Source: DATAVB01 sp036267955
GTDB lineage: Bacteria; Actinomycetota; Actinomycetes; Mycobacteriales; QHCD01
DNA length: 64,000 bases
Assembly (NCBI GenBank): GCA_036267955.1
Contig: DATAVB010000115.1
Location: 62,001 to 126,000, forward strand
Reading direction: 5' to 3'
Below are positions 1 to 8,185 of the stretch, one piece after another; position 1 is the first letter of the stretch, and each line of letters opens with the position of its first letter. Below the pieces are notes generated by a model. That model did no database searches. It saw only the letters and a list, made by a program, of their open reading frames with translations, and was not told the DNA's origin. A program made the translations under genes and the position numbers.

Positions 1-935
1 CAGGCCAGCAACCCCGGCACGACCTTGGTGTCGCCGAGGGCGGACAGCTTCGGCGCGGCCGCGCGTACCGCCGGCAGTTCGGTCTTGATCTGGTCCCGCA
101 TGCCAATTACCTCGATGTCGCTGATGCCGTCACCCGTGTCGGTGAGCTCGATCCGGGTCATTACTCCGTCGGCGCTGCTGTCGTCGAACTCCGGGTTGCT
201 GCAACCCAGCATCGTGTCCGTCTCGCCGCCGGATATGTCACCGAATGAGCATTCGAGCTTGGCTGCGGTCAGCTTGGTCAGCGCCTGTTCCTTGGTGATC
301 GACAGCGGATCGCCGGACGGAGCGAGCGTTGTCGGGTCGTATCCAGTGGCCTGCAACCAGCCGTCGGAGGGGTGTGCCGGATCCGTGAAGTAGGTGCCCC
401 AGGTGAGCTTGTCGCCGTCGGCCGCGATCACGGCGGCATCCTCGGCCGGGACGATCGACTTCAACATCTGCAGCCGCATCGCATCCCACTCGGCCGCGTT
501 GTTGATGCCGGTGGCGGTGATCTTGGCGAACAGCACAGTGCCGTCCGGGGCGGAGAAGTAGCGCAGCATGCCGCCGACCAATTGCGGGCCTTCGTCGTAT
601 TGACTGTCGGGCAGCCGCTGCCCCTTCGAGCACAGCCGCAGATCGATCGACTGGTCGGAATGCCGGGTGCATTCGAAACCCGCACCGGTCAGCGTCTGCT
701 GCACCTTCCCGGCCTGGCCGGGGACATGCTTGAAGTTCATCGCGGCGACCCCATCGCTCGCGGTCGCCGAGCCCGACTGCGAGCCGGACGGCAGGTCGCT
801 CGCGGAGGCCGTGCTGCCGTGTTTCGGTGTCCCGTGGCCGCCGTTCTCACCTCCGCCGCAACCGACTGCCATGAAGCCGACTGCCATGAAGCCGACAGCA
901 CAGCAGGCAAGGGACCACAACGGAACTCGCCGCAT
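1..935 (-). CDS. Secreted lipoprotein, C-terminus beyond window edge
   Basis: The reading frame is open from an ATG at 935 to the left edge, so only the first 311 codons are present. The N-terminus MRRVPLWSL is basic then hydrophobic, and the sequence AVGC puts the lipid-modified cysteine at about residue 26. A Gly/Ser/Thr-rich linker and a soluble acidic domain follow, with scattered cysteines (FECTRH, LRLCSKG, LECSFG, MLGCSN) that may form disulfides outside the membrane. The hydrophobic part of the signal peptide holds a perfect duplication of GFMAV. I do not recognise the domain, and no function is proposed. It is divergent from the ArsR gene at 1105. Export and lipidation are likely from the sequence; everything else is unknown. 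Confidence 0.75.
   Translation of the reverse strand, partial: MRRVPLWSLACCAVGFMAVGFMAVGCGGGENGGHGTPKHGSTASASDLPSGSQSGSATASDGVAAMNFKHVPGQAGKVQQTLTGAGFECTRHSDQSIDLRLCSKGQRLPDSQYDEGPQLVGGMLRYFSAPDGTVLFAKITATGINNAAEWDAMRLQMLKSIVPAEDAAVIAADGDKLTWGTYFTDPAHPSDGWLQATGYDPTTLAPSGDPLSITKEQALTKLTAAKLECSFGDISGGETDTMLGCSNPEFDDSSADGVMTRIELTDTGDGISDIEVIGMRDQIKTELPAVRAAAPKLSALGDTKVVPGLLA
862..891. repeat. 15-bp tandem duplication in signal-peptide codons
   Basis: Two identical head-to-tail 15-bp units (CCGACTGCCATGAAG) lie inside the lipoprotein gene. They encode GFMAV twice in the hydrophobic core of the signal peptide. The duplication is in frame and lengthens the hydrophobic stretch by five residues. Confidence 0.9.
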
Positions 936-1054
936 CGCTAAGAACTCCCCATATCAGGATCAAAGAATAATTGGGGCGGACTCTATTACATGACCTGCGT
1001 ACGGCCCATAAAAAGCGACAAAGTAGCCACCGGCACATGCTTCACAAAGAAGTG

Positions 1055-1076
1055 TTCGCGAAGAGCTCTTTGCGAA
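1055..1076. promoter_or_regulatory. 22-bp palindrome, candidate ArsR operator
   Basis: The half-site TTCGCgAAGAG is followed by its near-perfect reverse complement (CTCTTtGCGAA) with no spacer; 20 of 22 positions are symmetric around AAGAGCTCTT. It ends 28 bp before the ATG of the ArsR-type regulator and lies between two divergent genes. ArsR-family dimers bind such dyads and usually repress their own operon. Autoregulation is inferred. Confidence 0.6.
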
Positions 1077-1104
1077 GGTCTCTTGGTGGTTGTACGCTGC
1101 CGGC

Positions 1105-1707
1105 ATGGCAGCCGAGAAAACACCGCGGGACGAGGCCAAGTCCAGGCAGATCGACGCGCGCAGCCTGCGCGGGCTGGCCCATCCCGTGCGGATGCAGGTG
1201 CTGCGGCTGCTGCAGGCCGACGGCCCGGCCACCGCGACCGGGCTGGCCCAACGACTCGGTGAGAGCAGCGGCACGCTGAGCTGGCACCTGCGCCAGCTCG
1301 CCGAGCACGGGTTTATCGAGGAGGACGCCGAGCGCGGGAACAAGCGGGAACGGTGGTGGCGGGCAACGGAGGGCACCACGACGCTGCGTGCGGCCCAGTT
1401 CCGGCACGACTCGGCCACCCGAGGGGCGCTGTCGATCTACCTCAATCAGACAGTCGAGCACTACTTCCAGCGGGTTGCGGTCTATCTGAGTGAGGACTGG
1501 GAGGCCGGCTGGGAACACGCCGGCACCCTCTCGGACTGGAGTTCGCTGCGGCTGACCGCCGACCAGCTGGCGGCGCTGAATGCCGAGCTCTTCGCGGTCA
1601 TCGAGCGGCACACCCCGGCCGAGCCGGAGCCGGATGCGGAGGCTGTGGTCATCCAGCTGCAGAGCTTTCCCCGGCACGTCCGGTCCGAGTCCGAGAAGTC
1701 GACATGA
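1105..1707 (+). CDS. ArsR-type winged-helix transcriptional regulator
   Basis: This 200-residue protein has an N-terminal winged helix (about residues 15-95). It includes LAHPVRMQVLRLLQ and a recognition region GTLSWHLRQLAEHGFI that is typical of ArsR-like helix-turn-helix proteins. No CxC-type metal site is visible in the DNA-binding helix, so this is probably not a classical arsenic or metal sensor. The C-terminal half may bind a ligand. A TTG lies 15 nt upstream in frame, but the ATG at 1105 gives the usual length. Its stop overlaps the MFS start (ATGA), so the two are translationally coupled and the regulator probably controls the exporter. A strong palindrome lies just upstream. Confidence 0.85.
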   Translation: MAAEKTPRDEAKSRQIDARSLRGLAHPVRMQVLRLLQADGPATATGLAQRLGESSGTLSWHLRQLAEHGFIEEDAERGNKRERWWRATEGTTTLRAAQFRHDSATRGALSIYLNQTVEHYFQRVAVYLSEDWEAGWEHAGTLSDWSSLRLTADQLAALNAELFAVIERHTPAEPEPDAEAVVIQLQSFPRHVRSESEKST

Positions 1708-2969
1708 GGCTTGGGCTCCTCGCGCATCACCGGGATTTCCGGCTGCTGTGGACCGGCGAGACGACCAGCAAGTTCGGCAGCAGCATCTCCGGGATCGCAC
1801 TGTCCCTGGTGGCGGTGAGCACCCTGCATGCCAGCACTTTCGTCGTAGCGGTGCTAAGCGCCGCGGCCTGGCTTCCCTGGCTGTTGATCGGGCTGCCGGC
1901 CGGCGCGTGGATCGACCGGTGGCCCCGCCGGCCGGTGATGATCGCCTGCGATCTCGTGTCGCTGTGCCTCTTCCTGAGCATCCCGATCGCGGCCTGGCTC
2001 GGGGTGCTCTCGATCGTCCAGTTGCTGCTCGTCGCTGTCCTCGTCGGTGTGGCGACCGTGTTCTTCCAGACCGCGTACGGCGCGTTCCTGCCGAGCCTGC
2101 TGCCGCCGGAAGACCTGCAGGAGGGCAACGCGAAACTCCAGGGCAGCGCATCGGCGGTGCAGGTGGTCGGCCCGGGCGCGGGCGGCCTGCTCGCCGAGGT
2201 CTTCGGTGCGGTGACCGGTCTGGTGGCCGACGCGGCCAGCTTTCTCGTCTCGGCCGTCTGCCTGCTCCGGATCCGCACGCGCGAGGAGCCGGCACCGGTG
2301 GTGCATCGCCGGTCGCTGCGCGAGGAGATTGGCGCCGGGCTGCGGTTCGTCACCCGCGACCCGTATCTGCGGGTGCTGATGGCCTTCGGTGCCACCGCCA
2401 ACCTGGCGCTGACCGGATATCAGGCGATCGTCGTCGTCTTCCTGGTCCGCGTCGTCGGTGTCGGATCCGGCGCGGTGGGCCTGCTGATGGCGGCCACCAG
2501 CCTCGGCGGAGTCGCCGGCGCGCTGGTCTCCAGCCGGGTCGCGCGGCGCTTCGGCACCGCCCGGGCCGTCCTGCTCTGCGAGCTGTGCGGGCCGCCGTTC
2601 GGGCTGCTGATTCCCTTGACCGGCAAGGGCTTCGGCCTGATCTTCTTTGCCGTGGGCGGCTTTCTGGTGGTGGCCGGCGTGGTCGCCTCGAACGTCATCC
2701 AGAGTGGTTTCCGGCAGGCGTACGTGCCGGCCGACCTGCGCGGCCGGGTCAGCACCAGCTCGGCGTTCCTCAACTACGGCGCGATCCCGATCGGCGCCCT
2801 GCTCGGCGGCACGCTGGGTACGGCGCTTGGGGTACGGCCCACGCTGTGGCTGATGACCGGGTTGCTGGCGCTGTCCGGTCTGCTGCTGCTCGCCGGCCCG
2901 GCCCGGCACCGCCGCGACTATCCGACCGAGCCCGCGGCGGTCCGGGTGTTGGAGCCGGCGGCCGGCTGA
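1704..2969 (+). CDS. MFS transporter, EntS-like exporter family
   Basis: This 421-residue protein has about twelve hydrophobic segments and begins MRLGLLAHHRDFRLLWTGE, the usual opening of MFS_3/enterobactin-exporter-like proteins. The cytoplasmic loop motif GAWIDRWPRRPV follows transmembrane segment 2. Members of this family export siderophores, drugs or other small molecules using the proton gradient. The substrate cannot be read from sequence. The ATGA overlap with the upstream ArsR-type gene makes a two-gene operon, a common layout for ligand-induced efflux. Confidence 0.85.
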   Translation: MRLGLLAHHRDFRLLWTGETTSKFGSSISGIALSLVAVSTLHASTFVVAVLSAAAWLPWLLIGLPAGAWIDRWPRRPVMIACDLVSLCLFLSIPIAAWLGVLSIVQLLLVAVLVGVATVFFQTAYGAFLPSLLPPEDLQEGNAKLQGSASAVQVVGPGAGGLLAEVFGAVTGLVADAASFLVSAVCLLRIRTREEPAPVVHRRSLREEIGAGLRFVTRDPYLRVLMAFGATANLALTGYQAIVVVFLVRVVGVGSGAVGLLMAATSLGGVAGALVSSRVARRFGTARAVLLCELCGPPFGLLIPLTGKGFGLIFFAVGGFLVVAGVVASNVIQSGFRQAYVPADLRGRVSTSSAFLNYGAIPIGALLGGTLGTALGVRPTLWLMTGLLALSGLLLLAGPARHRRDYPTEPAAVRVLEPAAG

Positions 2970-2982
2970 CCGGCCGCCGGGG

Positions 2983-3528
2983 TCAGAGTCCGGTCTCCGG
3001 CGTCGTGTCGGCGGTGTCGCCCAGCGCGGCGTGCACCGCGTGCACCGCGGCGTCGGGCAGGTCGGACTCGACCAGGGTCGCTCCCGGGAAGCGGGCCAGC
3101 TCGCGCTGCAGGTCGCCGAGGGAGAGGTGGCTGATCAGCAGGGCCAGGGCGCTGCGGCCGGGCGGGACGGCCTCGCGCAGCTCCTTGACCTTCTCGTCCT
3201 TGATTCCGTTGTCGATGAGTTTGGCCATCAGGGCGCCGCCGCCGGCGGTGGCCGCACCGCCGATGAGACCGCCGATCGGGCCGCCCAGCAGAGTGCCGAT
3301 CAGCAGCCCCCACAGCCCGCCGCTGAAGGCGCCGCGGCCGGTGGTGATGTCGGTCGTCTCCTGCACCCGGGCGCGGCCCTCCGCGTCGCGGTTGATGAAG
3401 ACCGCGTCGTGCAGGGTGATCTTGCCGCCCTTCTGCAACCGCGAGGCGGCAAGCAGGAACTCGTTGGCCTTCAGCGGATCGTCGAATCCGATCACAATGA
3501 GCTTGCGAGGGTCGTTATCCGGCATCAT
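2983..3528 (-). CDS. DUF1269 family membrane-associated protein
   Basis: This 181-residue protein opens with a ferredoxin-like segment (KLIVIGFDDPLKANEFLLA). A glycine-rich hydrophobic hairpin follows at about residues 70-105 (GGLWGLLIGTLLGGPIGG), then a second alpha/beta segment ending in LVESDLPD. This is the DUF1269 pattern; the family is widespread and has no settled biochemical role. Two in-frame ATGs (3528 and 3525) are adjacent. GGGAG upstream is better spaced for the second, so the start may be three bases shorter. It converges on the MFS gene with a 13-bp gap. Confidence 0.8.
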   Translation of the reverse strand: MMPDNDPRKLIVIGFDDPLKANEFLLAASRLQKGGKITLHDAVFINRDAEGRARVQETTDITTGRGAFSGGLWGLLIGTLLGGPIGGLIGGAATAGGGALMAKLIDNGIKDEKVKELREAVPPGRSALALLISHLSLGDLQRELARFPGATLVESDLPDAAVHAVHAALGDTADTTPETGL

Positions 3529-3587
3529 GCGCTCCCGTTCTCCGGCGCCTTTTCCATGACGCTATCCCAACTGACTACGTTGGCGCT

Positions 3588-4211
3588 GTGGTTGACATCA
3601 GCTGGCACGCGGCGGGCGAGTCGGCGCTGCTGCTCGAGGTCGATTCGCTGGCCACCGCGCACCGGATCTGGGCCGGACTGCGCGCCGCCGACCTGCCCGG
3701 CGTCCTCGATCTGGTCGTGGGCGCGTCGACGGTGCTGGTCACCGTGGACCCGCTGTCCTGCGATCCGGAAGGGGTCGTACGGGCGGCCGCCGCGGCCGGC
3801 GCCGCGCCGGTCGCGGAACCGCGGACGGTCGAGATTCCGGTCGTTTATGACGGCGCGGATCTGGCCGACGTCGCCGGCCGGGCCGGAATGTCCATAGAGG
3901 ACGTCGTCCGCGTGCATTCCGAATCTGCTTATCTGGTGGCCTTTCTCGGTTTCGCCCCGGGATTCGGTTATCTGACCGGGCTGGATCCGCGGCTGCGGCT
4001 GCCGCGCCGGGACAGTCCGCGGACGCGGGTACCGGCCGGATCGGTGGCGATCGCCGGTGAATACACGGCCGTGTATCCGAAACCGACTCCCGGCGGGTGG
4101 CACCTGCTCGGGCGCACCGAGGTGTCCGTCTTCGATCCGGGAGCGGTCCGGCCGGCATTGCTGGGTCCGGGTGACCGGGTGCGGTTCGTACCCGCCGGGG
4201 AATTCCGGTGA
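3588..4211 (+). CDS. pxpB: 5-oxoprolinase subunit PxpB (KipI-like)
   Basis: This 207-residue protein belongs to the KipI / allophanate hydrolase subunit 1 family. The signature FLGFAPGFGYLTGL, then PRTRVPAGSVAIAGEYTAVY and a PGGWHLLGRT segment, are clear. PxpB works with PxpC and PxpA in ATP-dependent conversion of 5-oxoproline to glutamate. The start is a GTG. The stop overlaps the GTG of pxpC, so the two subunits are coupled. No pxpA (LamB/YcsF) lies next to them, so the third subunit must be elsewhere, or the pair acts on another substrate such as a urea derivative. Confidence 0.88.
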   Translation: MVDISWHAAGESALLLEVDSLATAHRIWAGLRAADLPGVLDLVVGASTVLVTVDPLSCDPEGVVRAAAAAGAAPVAEPRTVEIPVVYDGADLADVAGRAGMSIEDVVRVHSESAYLVAFLGFAPGFGYLTGLDPRLRLPRRDSPRTRVPAGSVAIAGEYTAVYPKPTPGGWHLLGRTEVSVFDPGAVRPALLGPGDRVRFVPAGEFR

Positions 4212-5104
4212 TCGAGGTGGTCGAGCCGGGGCCGCTCACCACGATCCAGGACGGCGGCCGCTTCGGCTGGGGACATCTGGGCGTACCGGTCGCGGGTCCA
4301 GCGGATTGGCTCTCGCACACTCTGGCCAATCGGCTGGTCGGCAATTCCGATGCGGCGGCGGCCCTGGAGGTGACGTTGCGCGGGCCGACGCTGCGTTTCC
4401 TTTCGGCGGTGACGTTGGCGGTGGTGGGGGCACCGGTGTGGATCGACGACACCGAGGTTTCCACCGGCCGGAGCCTCATTGTCGAGAGTGGACAGACGGT
4501 ACGGATCGGTACGGCAACGGGTGTGCGGGCGTATGTCGCGGTGGCCGGCGGCCTGCAGATCGAGCCGACGCTGGGCAGTAGAGCGACCGACACGCTGGCT
4601 GGATTGGGGTCGGGCCGGCTCAGGGCCGGCACGGAAATATCCACTGTGGACTGTCGGGTCGAGCCGCGAATCCTCAATCATGCAAGGCTTCCTGATCGCG
4701 GCGGAATCGTACGGGTGGTTCCCGGCCCACGCGCGGACTGGTTCACGGACGCGTCGGTGCGGATGTTCTACGCCAAGCCGTACACCGCTCGACCGGACAG
4801 CGACCGGACCGGTATGCGGCTGGCCGGACCGTTGCTGGTCCGGTCCAGGAAGGAGGAATTGCCCACCGAGGGAATGGCGACCGGAGCGATCCAGGTGCCG
4901 CCGGCCGGCGCGCCGATCGTGCTGCTGGCCAACCACGGCACGACCGGGGGATATCCGGTGATCGGCGTCGTCGCGCGGGCCGACCTGCCGGTCATCGGGC
5001 AATTGCGACCCGGGCAGGGCGTGCATTTCGTGCCCGTCGACCGGACCGCGGCGGTGACCGCCTACGCCGAGCTGTTGCGCAGTGTCGCCGGCTCGATCCG
5101 GTAG
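4208..5104 (+). CDS. pxpC: 5-oxoprolinase subunit PxpC (KipA-like, biotin-independent)
   Basis: This 298-residue protein is of the KipA / carboxyltransferase-like family. It begins IEVVEPGPLTTIQDGGRFGW and continues GVPVAGPADWLSHTLAN, both family hallmarks. Near the end, GYPVIGVVARADLPVIGQL is also conserved. It forms a complex with PxpB, made from the gene immediately upstream. The GTG start overlaps the pxpB stop. The last 43 bp overlap the 3' end of the convergent GNAT gene, so both C-termini are encoded on opposite strands of the same DNA. Confidence 0.88.
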   Translation: MIEVVEPGPLTTIQDGGRFGWGHLGVPVAGPADWLSHTLANRLVGNSDAAAALEVTLRGPTLRFLSAVTLAVVGAPVWIDDTEVSTGRSLIVESGQTVRIGTATGVRAYVAVAGGLQIEPTLGSRATDTLAGLGSGRLRAGTEISTVDCRVEPRILNHARLPDRGGIVRVVPGPRADWFTDASVRMFYAKPYTARPDSDRTGMRLAGPLLVRSRKEELPTEGMATGAIQVPPAGAPIVLLANHGTTGGYPVIGVVARADLPVIGQLRPGQGVHFVPVDRTAAVTAYAELLRSVAGSIR

Positions 5105-6045
5105 TGGTACCGGTGATGGGTGGTGAAACCGAGCCGCTCGTAGAACGCCAGCGCCGGCGTGTTGTCGGCGGTGACCTGCAGGTACGCCTGGCGGGCACCG
5201 TTGCGCGCGCCCCAGGTCGCAAGAGCCCGCATTACCGCACCGGCGAGGCCGCGCCGCCGGTGTGACTCGGCGACCTCGACCGCGGTGATCCCGAGCCAAC
5301 CGGAATCCACCACCGCGCGGGCAATCGCGACATGTACACCGTCCTCGACAATCGAGGCGAAGACCGGTCGGGCGGCATTCGTGAGGACCGACACCGCGAC
5401 CGCGGGCAGGCTCGCGCCGCGGCTGCGGTAGCCCGCCCGCCATCCGTCCGATGGTGCGTCGGCCAGCTCCACGGTGACCGGCGGCTCGCCGGCGAAGGCG
5501 GAGATCGACGCGGTCTGCATCAGGGTCGCCGAGACGGCCTCAAGCCCGGCCTGGTCGAGCTCGGCGTCCAGCTCCGTGCTGCCCGGCAACGCCAGCTGGA
5601 AGCGCAACGGCAGGCCGCGTTCGGCGTACCACTGCCGGGCCCGGCGCACGGCCTCCTCGACCGGCAACCCCGGATCACCCAGCGGCAGCACCGAATTGGC
5701 CCGCTGGGTCCAGCCCTCGGCGGCCCGCAGCCACCACCGGCCGAGCCACTCCGAGTCCGGCGCCTGCCAGCCCGCGGCCGCGATCTCGTCCAGCTCCAGC
5801 GGATCGGCCCGCCGCTCCGGTCGCGGCGGGATGCCGCTGAGCCGGTACACATCTGCCCGCCGCACCTCGACCACCTCGCCGTTCTCGCGCCTGATCCGGA
5901 CCGGGTCGTCGACCCCGACGAGCTCGCCGAGAACATCGGAGTAGAGCGGGCGTCCGTCGGCCTCGCCGACCCGATACCGCAGCACCACCCGGCGGCCCAC
6001 CACCCACGGCTGCACCCGCCCGTGCCGGACCCGTTCGGTGCCCAT
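5062..6045 (-). CDS. GNAT-family N-acetyltransferase with N-terminal extension
   Basis: This protein has 327 residues. The C-terminal GNAT fold (about residues 200-320) shows the acetyl-CoA binding motif VAESHRRRGLAGAVMRAL and the later ADNTPALAFYERLGF, both typical. The first 100 residues form a separate beta-rich segment with a conserved-looking VVLRYRVGEADGRPLYSDVL stretch. Two-part proteins of this kind are common beside fdxA in actinomycetes. The acceptor substrate is unknown. The gene is divergent from fdxA, with about 97 bp between the starts. Confidence 0.8.
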   Translation of the reverse strand: MGTERVRHGRVQPWVVGRRVVLRYRVGEADGRPLYSDVLGELVGVDDPVRIRRENGEVVEVRRADVYRLSGIPPRPERRADPLELDEIAAAGWQAPDSEWLGRWWLRAAEGWTQRANSVLPLGDPGLPVEEAVRRARQWYAERGLPLRFQLALPGSTELDAELDQAGLEAVSATLMQTASISAFAGEPPVTVELADAPSDGWRAGYRSRGASLPAVAVSVLTNAARPVFASIVEDGVHVAIARAVVDSGWLGITAVEVAESHRRRGLAGAVMRALATWGARNGARQAYLQVTADNTPALAFYERLGFTTHHRYHYRIEPATLRNSSA

Positions 6046-6142
6046 CTCGGCCTACCCCCTGCCCTGACAACGCCGATCGAATACAGCGATACTAGATTCA
6101 GAGCGTTGTTAGAGGCCTGCCTGTGTCGGAGAGGACCCGCTT

Positions 6143-6469
6143 GTGACCTACGTCATCGCCGAGCCGTGCGTGGACGTGCTCGACAAAGGATGCATCGAAG
6201 AATGCCCGGTGGACTGCATCTACGAGGGAAAGCGGATGCTCTATATCCACCCGGATGAGTGTGTCGACTGCGGCGCCTGCGAGCCGGTGTGCCCGGTCGA
6301 AGCCATCTTCTACGAGGACGACACCCCGGAGAAGTGGAAGGACTACTACACCGCGAACGTCGACTTCTTCACCGAGCTCGGTTCACCGGGTGGTGCCGCG
6401 AAGGTCGGAGCCACCGGCAAGGACCACCCGTTCATCGCCGGACTGCCGCCGCAGGTGAACGAACACTGA
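6143..6469 (+). CDS. fdxA: 7Fe ferredoxin, FdxA/FdxC type
   Basis: This 108-residue electron carrier has two clusters. Cysteines in CVDVLDKGCIEECPVDC and CVDCGACEPVCPVEA hold a [3Fe-4S] and a [4Fe-4S] centre in the order usual for FdxA. The C-terminal EDDTPEKWKDYY extension is also normal for the family. The GTG start is preceded by GGAGAGG. It is directly followed by the dapC aminotransferase, a pairing also seen in Mycobacterium (fdxC with Rv1178). The partner reductase or oxygenase cannot be named from this window. Confidence 0.93.
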   Translation: MTYVIAEPCVDVLDKGCIEECPVDCIYEGKRMLYIHPDECVDCGACEPVCPVEAIFYEDDTPEKWKDYYTANVDFFTELGSPGGAAKVGATGKDHPFIAGLPPQVNEH

Positions 6470-7584
6470 TCTCCAGTGGGCTGAACCGCAGACGCGCGAA
6501 CCTTCCTGATTTCCCCTGGGACAGCCTCAAGCGGTACGGCGACCGCGCCCGCGCCCATCCGGACGGTCTGGTCGACCTGTCGATCGGTACGCCGGTCGAC
6601 CCGACCCCCGCCGTGATCCAGCAGGCGCTGGCCGCTGCCGCCGATGCCCCGGGTTATCCGACGACGGCCGGCACGCCGCCGCTGCGGGCCGCAATCTCGG
6701 ACTGGCTGTCGCGCCGGCACGGTGTGACCGGGCTGGACCCGGACGCGGTGCTGCCGACGATCGGCTCCAAGGAACTGGTCGGACTGCTGCCGACGTTGCT
6801 GGGTGTCCGTCCCGGTGAGCTCGTCGTGATACCGGAGCTCGCGTACCCGACGTACGAGGTGGGTGTGCTGCTCGCCGGCGGCACGACGGTGCGCGCCGAC
6901 GGGCTGGCGGCGCTCGGGCCGCAGCGGCCGGCGTTGGTCTGGGTCAACTCACCGGCCAACCCGACCGGACGCGTGCTGCCGGCCGAGCACCTGGCCAAGG
7001 TGGTCGCCTGGGCCCGCGAGCGCGGCACGGTGGTGGTCAGCGACGAGTGCTACCTGGACCTGGGCTGGGACGAGCAGCCGGTCTCGGTGCTGCATCCGGA
7101 GGTCTGCGGCGGCAGCCACGAGGGCCTGCTGGCGGTGCACTCGCTGTCCAAGCGGTCCAACCTCGCCGGCTACCGGGCGGCGTTCGTCGCCGGTGATCCG
7201 CGGTTGATCGGCCAGCTGCTCGAGGTGCGCAAGCATGCCGGGCTGATCGTGCCGTGGCCGGTCCAGCAGGCGATGATCGCCGCGTACGGCAATGACGAGC
7301 ACGTGGTCGAGCAGCGGGCCCGGTACGCCGCCCGCCGCGAACAGTTGCGGGCGGCGTTGCTGTCCGCCGGGTTCACGGTGGAGCATTCGCAGGCCGGGCT
7401 GTATCTGTGGGCCACCCGCGGCCAGGACTGCTGGGACACCGTGGCCCATCTCGCCGACCTCGGCATTCTGGCCGCGCCGGGGGAGTTCTACGGACCGTCC
7501 GGCAAGGCGCACGTTCGGGTGGCGTTGACCGCCACCGACGAACGGGTCGCCGCCGCCGCGGCCCGCCTCACCACCACCTCCTGA
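6466..7584 (+). CDS. dapC: Succinyldiaminopimelate transaminase (actinobacterial DapC type)
   Basis: This is a PLP enzyme of aminotransferase class I/II. It carries WVNSPANPTGRVLPAEHL, DECYLDLGW and the PLP-lysine motif HSLSKRSNLAGYRAAF. It would transfer an amino group from glutamate to N-succinyl-2-amino-6-oxopimelate in the succinylase branch of lysine/diaminopimelate synthesis; dapD and dapE lie 2-3 kb downstream. No ATG or GTG lies at a sensible place in frame. A CTG at 6466 overlaps the fdxA stop and follows AGGTGA at 6453-6458 by seven bases, so I take it as the start (372 aa). Another CTG at 6481 is possible. Confidence 0.85.
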   Translation: MISSGLNRRRANLPDFPWDSLKRYGDRARAHPDGLVDLSIGTPVDPTPAVIQQALAAAADAPGYPTTAGTPPLRAAISDWLSRRHGVTGLDPDAVLPTIGSKELVGLLPTLLGVRPGELVVIPELAYPTYEVGVLLAGGTTVRADGLAALGPQRPALVWVNSPANPTGRVLPAEHLAKVVAWARERGTVVVSDECYLDLGWDEQPVSVLHPEVCGGSHEGLLAVHSLSKRSNLAGYRAAFVAGDPRLIGQLLEVRKHAGLIVPWPVQQAMIAAYGNDEHVVEQRARYAARREQLRAALLSAGFTVEHSQAGLYLWATRGQDCWDTVAHLADLGILAAPGEFYGPSGKAHVRVALTATDERVAAAAARLTTTS

Positions 7585-7639
7585 GGACTCGACCAGCTCC
7601 GGCTGACCAGCTGCTCGGGTCCGGCCTCCGTGCCGCGCT

Positions 7640-7702
7640 TTTTCATGATCGTGATCGGCTATTGGGGCTATAGCAACCAAAAACCGATCACGATCATGAA
7701 AA
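7640..7702 (-). repeat. Palindromic 3'-UTR element, copy 1
   Basis: Perfect 19-bp arms (TTTTCATGATCGTGATCGG at 7640-7658 and its complement at 7684-7702) flank a 25-nt loop. The loop contains a smaller dyad centred on GCTATAGC. It lies between convergent genes, 70 nt after the stop of the minus-strand gene ending at 7772. Read in that direction it is preceded by a C-rich tract (7703-7771) with GTCCCC/GTACCC units. The outer arm bases differ from copy 2 but are paired in both. No U-tract follows either arm, so it is not a standard intrinsic terminator. Confidence 0.9.
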
Positions 7703-7771
7703 TCGGGTACGGGTACGGGGACCGGGCCGAAATCGGGGCCGGGCCGGGGCAGCCAGGTGGGTCGGGCGCCG

Positions 7772-8047
7772 TCAGAGGTGGCGGGCGGCGGCCTCGGTGC
7801 GCAGCCGGTCCAGCTCGATGACCAGCCGGGCCCGGTGGTGTGCCAGTCGCTGACTCGCGTCCGGTGAGGCGCCGGCGTGACTGTGCTGCCAGATCAACCG
7901 GCGCATCCGCTGGATCCAATAGCGCAGTTCGGCGTCGGAGAGCGCGTCGGCCTGCAGCATCGGGGTCGGTTGGCGGCTGGGCAGCAGTCCGACCGCGGAC
8001 CGCTCGCCGGTAGCTCCACGCTGGGGATCGCTGGGGGACTGGTTCAT
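7772..8047 (-). CDS. Small hypothetical protein, helical
   Basis: I do not recognise this 91-residue protein. The N-terminal half is Ser/Pro/Gln-rich. The C-terminal 55 residues (LSDAELRYWIQRMRRLIWQH and a later RARLVIELDRLRTEA) look like two amphipathic helices and could form a small helical bundle. The start is uncertain: ATG 8047 or ATG 8080 (11 codons longer), neither with a strong Shine-Dalgarno. It is divergent from mgsA, and palindromic element copy 1 lies downstream. Confidence 0.55.
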   Translation of the reverse strand: MNQSPSDPQRGATGERSAVGLLPSRQPTPMLQADALSDAELRYWIQRMRRLIWQHSHAGASPDASQRLAHHRARLVIELDRLRTEAAARHL

Positions 8048-8185
8048 GATCTGAACTGTTTCGCCGGGCTGTGTTCGCATGGTGTCGGGTTTGTGAATGT
8101 CTGGTAACCGATTCTCCGGCCGAAGATTTACCGCCCGGAAATCGCATTGCTCCGCACCGGTGACTTCCGCGGCGACTCTGGGGGT

